Shown here: piece after piece, positions 59,290 through 64,000 of the stretch
Layout: each line of letters starts with the position of its first letter
Position numbering within the stretch: position 1 is the first letter of the stretch
DNA from: Cavenderia fasciculata
Lineage: Eukaryota; Evosea; Eumycetozoa; Acytosteliales; Cavenderiaceae
Assembly (NCBI RefSeq): GCF_000203815.1
Contig: NW_004457736.1
Coordinates: forward strand, 1-64,000
Direction: 5' to 3'
DNA: 64,000 nucleotides
Notes under the pieces: generated by a model
What the model saw: only the letters and a program-made list of their open reading frames with translations
What the model was told of the DNA's origin: nothing
Databases searched by the model: none
Translations under genes and position numbers: made by a program

Positions 59290-60132
59290 CTTTCTTTCTC
59301 TTTCTCTTTCTTTCTCTTTCAAAAAAGATAATAGTGAACAGATAAGACAGAGATGATATTAAAGCTCGATTTGCCGATCGACGTATGAAAAAAAAGATTA
59401 ATTAAATTTAAATTGTGAGCAAGGAACTTGGAAAACAAATTAAAAATAACATTGTAAGCTTTTGAGCGTACAATGTTACATTCATTCACCTAGAAGCTCA
59501 TATCTCTTAGTCTATACCTCCTCCCTCTTATGACTCCTAGGAGTCATACTTGCCAAGTTCAAGATTCATTCCTTCATTAATATATTATAATGAACTTCCA
59601 TTTATCATTGTATGTATCATAATTAGTTTAATTTAATTAATTATAATCCACATTCTCTCTCTCTCTCTTTCATGATAGAGATGATGATGATTATTATTAG
59701 TGTATAACAAGATGCTCGTGATTGGTTTTGTATCACCCCTTTCTCTCTTTGTGTGTTTCCTTGTACCCCTCCCTCCTCTTCACCACCAACTCATCAATAC
59801 AACGAGTGGTATATGGGGGCAGCAGGCACACTTCATCATATTAATATGATGATAATAATAGCATGATTAATGATTATAATGATAATGATGATGATGAATG
59901 ATATAGGGGGTGTTATGAATGTTGTAGGTTGGGGATTCTTACATACAAAATAGTAGCAGTAGTTTATTTTTATATAATAATCATTTGTTATTTATTTGTT
60001 GTTGCAGTGCAGGACATGAGAATATAGTAGAGGTAGAGAGAGAGAGATAGATAGAGATCTGGTTATTAATGTGGAAAAAGAGAAGGAAATCAACAGGGAA
60101 GGAATACAAGGCAAGATATATTTGATCATCAC
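59290..60132. other. Divergent promoter region with a 20-bp palindrome
   Basis: Between SCYL2-like (minus) and the class C receptor (plus). A perfect 20-bp palindrome, TATGACTCCTAGGAGTCATA, lies at 59529-59548. GATGAT repeats occur near 59885-59897. No ORF or RNA gene. Confidence 0.75.
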
Positions 60133-63100
60133 ATGGCATATCTTCGAATCAAGATCTACCTGTTGATCATTCTATACCTGATCATTTTGGCATCCAACAA
60201 TAATAATCATTTAATATGTATGTAAATCAAATGAATGAATGATGAAATGATCAACAATACTTTCTTTATACTTACTCCCAAGTTTATCAGATAAACTATA
60301 TAGTAGTAGTAGGAGTATAGAAGAAGAAGAAGAAAAAGATGGTAATAATAATAATAATAATGGACATTATAGATCAATATTCTTTTATTTTGTAAATGGT
60401 GAAGAATATTATATATCACCTAGTGGAATTGATGAGAATGGATGTAGTTCAATCGAGAACCCATGCAAATCCATACAATACGCAACGAATATAGCAGCAC
60501 CATTCTCTACCATTATATTGGCACCTGGAACCTACTTTGAATCCAATTATTCGCAGATTTCAAACAGTCATTTGGCTTTGGTGGGGTCTGGTGGATGTGA
60601 TGTGACTACTGTCGTAGGACAAGGTACAGGACTATTATATGTGGTGCAAAGCACACTGACCATCACCGGTATTACCTTTGCACGAACCAATCGACCCACT
60701 CCATTTATATACACCTTCTTTTCAGAACGTGACCTAAATATTCTAAATTATCGAACCAATTTGAATCTGGTCCAAAGATCTGCCCCCATCTATTTAAATC
60801 AATCCATCGTTCATTTTATTGATTGTGCAATCACACAATTCAAACTATTCAGTGAAAGTGCTGCCATATTTTCAACTTATTGTATGTATACAAACAACAT
60901 AATAATATTTCTTGAATATAAATTAATCTCTCTCTCATTTTTTCTTTTAGCTTTCATTTCAATGACAAATACAACATTTCAAATCAATCAATCGAATTTA
61001 ATATTTCTTTATAATACTACATTCACAGGTGGATTATCTCAATTCATTAGTAATAGAGGTAATCTATTAATTACATCGATTCAATCAAATCTTCACATGG
61101 TAGATTCAATAATTGCATACAATAGATATTCTTCAGGTATCATTTCTGGTAAGTGAGTCAACAAAAATAATAGTAATAATATTATTATTATTCTTCTAAC
61201 AAAAGTTAATATTACTTGCTATCTCTATAGATTCTTGGGTAAATTTAACAAATGTATTGGTCATTAAAAACTTTGGTGTCAATTCATTTCTATTTGGACC
61301 AAGGGGATCGAATTTCAACATAAGGAACAGTAGATTTATTGAGAATCGTTCAAATGAATCTTATACTCTATTATCCTTAAACACAAGACAAGCAACAAGG
61401 TATATAAATGATTTATCAAAATGACAAACAATATTGACTATATATCTCTTGTTATTAATTTTTATTTCTTTTTTTTTTTTGTAGTATATCATTATCAATT
61501 ATCGATGGTAATTCAAATTTGGTTGGTGCAAGTATTGGTACTAGATCAAGTGGATTAAATATAACTTTTTGCGAATTTAGAAATCAATTTAATATAATGA
61601 TTAGTTTAATGGGGAGTTCAATATCATTGGTCCAATATTGTTCATTTAGAAATTTCTCTGGAAATGTATTTTCATCTGATTCCTCAACCGTTTTGATATT
61701 GTTTTTTTCTTCTTTTAAATGTAACTAAACTATAAATACTTTATACTCTTGAGTTTTCTGTACTAATAATCATTTTTTTATATCTTTTCTAGCATTTAGT
61801 GGAAAGATATTAGACTTTTATAGTAAAGGATCAGCCTATGTTATATCAACAACAGTTTGTGGAGCACGATCACAAGTACCAATATTCCAACTTGAAAATA
61901 GTGCCTATATGCTCGCCTATCAGATCGTGGTCTACAACAATTCAGCATACAATGTGATTGATATGGCTCAGTCAAAGTTGGATATGTACGCATCAAACAT
62001 TTCCTCTACGAATGGATCATCTATAGTGATTGGTGTAGATGGTTATGTAATTAGAATGCAAGATTGTTTTTTATCTGAAAATGATATTCAATTGGTATGG
62101 ATGACCCAAACAACCAAAAGACAGTAGTATCCTCCTTACCTGTACCTGCTAATCATTTCATTTATTTTTCTTTTAATTTTTATTTAGGGAGGAGGAATAT
62201 TCTTTTTAGATCAAACTGGTAATATAACGGTACTTGTAACAAGGTTTACAAGGAATAGATCAACGTATGGGACGATTATAGTATTTGGTGATCCAAAGTC
62301 GAGTGACGAGATTAAAGAAAAGATATACTTTTCACACCAACCAACACCGTTATTGGCAAAGACCCTGTTTTCAAATTCAACGTTTATAGGAAACACAGCG
62401 TTGGGTGCTGGTGCATTGGTGTTTTACATCAAAAATGTGTTTATCAACTTTACATGTCTCGATTGCTACATGCTAGGAAATCGAGCAAAACAAGGTAATC
62501 TTATCAATTCCAACTACTACTCGTATACAGTATCGATGGCATCAAATGTTACAACACCCATCATTTTACAAATCGTTATCCGAGCCAAAGACTATTTCGG
62601 ACAACGGTTCCAAGGATCATCAGAGATATCGTATACTGCAGTGTCGGCCAATCCCGATTTCAGGGTGAGTGGTATCACAACAGTGCTTATGAATGTACAA
62701 GGTGTCACTGTCATGTACAACATTCAGTTGTCTGGTGTACCCGGTTCCAACTATACACTCTTTTTTGCTTCTTCGCCGAGACCGATCGGAGGCAATGTCA
62801 ATCAAACCATTACCTTTAGAAAGTGTGAGAATCCATACGAACCACACAACGTCACTGGCATATTCTACTGTCTCAAGGAGAAAACAGTTAGTGATCTCAA
62901 CAAAATTATAGTAACTTTCTTGGTTGTCGTTATCGGACTGCTCACACTCTTTTGTTTTGGTATTGTCATTGTCTATTGGAGTCATCCAATCATTCGATTC
63001 TCAAATCAAATATTTCTCTGTGTCATATTATTTGGTTGTTGTGTTTTACTTGCTAGTCTTATTACATCTTTTATCGTTTCTCCTATTTCGTATGTAAAAC

Positions 63101-64000
63101 GTTTAAAGAAAAAATTAATACTCTAAACATATTTATTTATTTATCTATTTATTTAGATGCCGACTACGAAGTATATTATTACCAATGGGATTGGAAATAC
63201 CAGTTGCAGCATTGGTTGTCAAACAATATAGATTATGGAAGATAAGAAAGGTACTCAGCTTTCAATTGAAATCTGCAATGGGAAACAGATACTTTATAAC
63301 CTACACGGCAGCCTATTTGGTCATCCCGACCATTGTTGTGGTTGTAGCATGCACATTTAAACCTCTTACTCCAGCAATCTCATTTGATACAAGGGACTTG
63401 ACCTATTCGCATATTTGTCTTGGTGACAAAGCCTACCTCTACGTCATTGTCTTTTTAATCTATGCATTGATATTCCTATTCATCACTTGTGTATTGGTAT
63501 TCAAAACTAGACCATATCGTTCATCACCTGGATCTTTTAGTGAACCTACTTATTTAGGTATTTTAGTATGTAAACATTTAAATTAATATAATAATATTGT
63601 TATTGATTTTTAATATTTATTAATTATTCAATCATTCATATTTATTTAGACATACAATTATTTAATTATTCTACTTTTATTGTTACCTTTAAGGTTCTCA
63701 TTCCCAACCAAACCAAATGCACAATTTTTGATTGTTGCAGTGGCATCTTTGATTTTTGTGTTGGTGACACTTGGACTATTGTTTGTGCCAAAACTCATTG
63801 TACTGTTTAAACGAAGAGCAGTGGTACATTCACTCACCAAGTTTATCGAAGCACAAAGTGAAGAGTTGGAACGAAACAAAGACATATTGCAATTCTACGA
63901 ACTGTATGGCAACGAAGAGGGAATATTAAACTTTGCAAACCCCAACATCTTCTCACCGGACAGTACCAGTGGTTCTACAATTAGCTACAGATCACACAAG
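60133..64000 (+). CDS. Class C seven-helix receptor with beta-helix ectodomain, 3' part missing
   Basis: Nine exons up to the window end: 60133-60217, 60291-60881, 60951-61148, 61231-61399, 61485-61720, 61793-62094, 62188-63089, 63157-63565, 63650 onward; at least 1081 aa. Signal peptide (MAYLRIKIYLLIILYLIIL), then a right-handed parallel beta-helix ectodomain that starts NGCSSIENPCKSIQYA and GTYFESN, followed by many short strand units over about 700 residues. After CKNPYEPHNV-type sequence (RKCENPYEPHNVTGIFYCL) come seven membrane helices: VTFLVVVIGLLTLFCFGIV; IFLCVILFGCCVLLASL; the SCRLRSILLPMG..VVKQYRLWKI helix with family TM3 motif; YLVIPTIVVVVACTF; VIVFLIYALIFLFIT; ILTYNYLIILLLLL; FLIVAVASLIFVLVTLGLLF. 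This is a 7tm_3/GABA-B-type bundle (dictyostelid Grl-like). The first intron acceptor is uncertain. Confidence 0.85.

Overview
The window looks like nuclear DNA of a dictyostelid social amoeba, probably not Dictyostelium discoideum itself. The signs are strong AT bias, coding tracts of Asn, Gln, Ser and Thr, short AT-rich introns with GTATGT or GTAAGT donors and TTTAG-type acceptors, and families typical of the group: ComC-like LRR/EGF surface proteins, phospholipase B-like enzymes, ankyrin proteins, LisH-RasGEF and class C receptors. Species is not resolved. Most gene models were built by joining exons whose reading phase agrees across every junction; they are predictions without transcript support.

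Layout. 0.3-4.2 kb (-): ComC-like receptor-like protein of 9 exons. 5.1-8.0 kb (-): a small secreted protein and a TM9/nonaspanin protein. 8.4-9.4 kb: a divergent pair of tiny Gly/Asp/Cys-rich proteins sharing a quasi-palindromic promoter. 9.6-11.8 kb (-): tandem GRDP-like plus ubiquitin-like genes, one frameshifted. 12.1-13.7 kb (-): DnaJ-X co-chaperone. 14.5-20.3 kb: a multi-pass membrane protein (+), a beta-propeller protein (-), a small ORF (-) and a mitochondrial carrier (+). 20.9-38.6 kb: four POT/PTR2 (SLC15-type) transporter paralogues, all on the minus strand, interrupted by a duplicated proline-rich orphan pair (+), a 54-aa protein (+), a His-run secreted protein (-) and an ankyrin protein (-). 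38.8-40.7 kb: tRNA-Gly(GCC) followed by retroelement debris (reverse-transcriptase fragments and a copia-type LTR with primer-binding site). 40.8-42.6 kb (-): phospholipase B-like. 43.9-46.2 kb (+): LisH-RasGEF. 46.6-49.6 kb (-): RNF5-like E3 ligase and TSEN54. 49.9-51.8 kb (-): GPI-type surface protein and peptidyl-tRNA hydrolase 2. 53.1-54.7 kb (+): GPI-type aspartic protease. 55.7-59.3 kb (-): SCYL2-like pseudokinase. 60.1 kb to the window end (+): a class C seven-helix receptor with a beta-helix ectodomain, cut by the window edge.

The genes do not form one pathway. Shared themes are membrane and secretory traffic (TM9, SCYL2, RNF5-like, transporters), protein quality control (DnaJ, E3 ligase, ubiquitin-like proteins) and tRNA/translation (TSEN54, PTH2, tRNA-Gly). 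The most notable items are the diverged POT cluster, the beta-helix class C receptor, the duplicated proline-rich family, the GRDP/ubiquitin-like fusions, two ATGACT palindromes in divergent promoters, and retroelement relics beside a tRNA gene.
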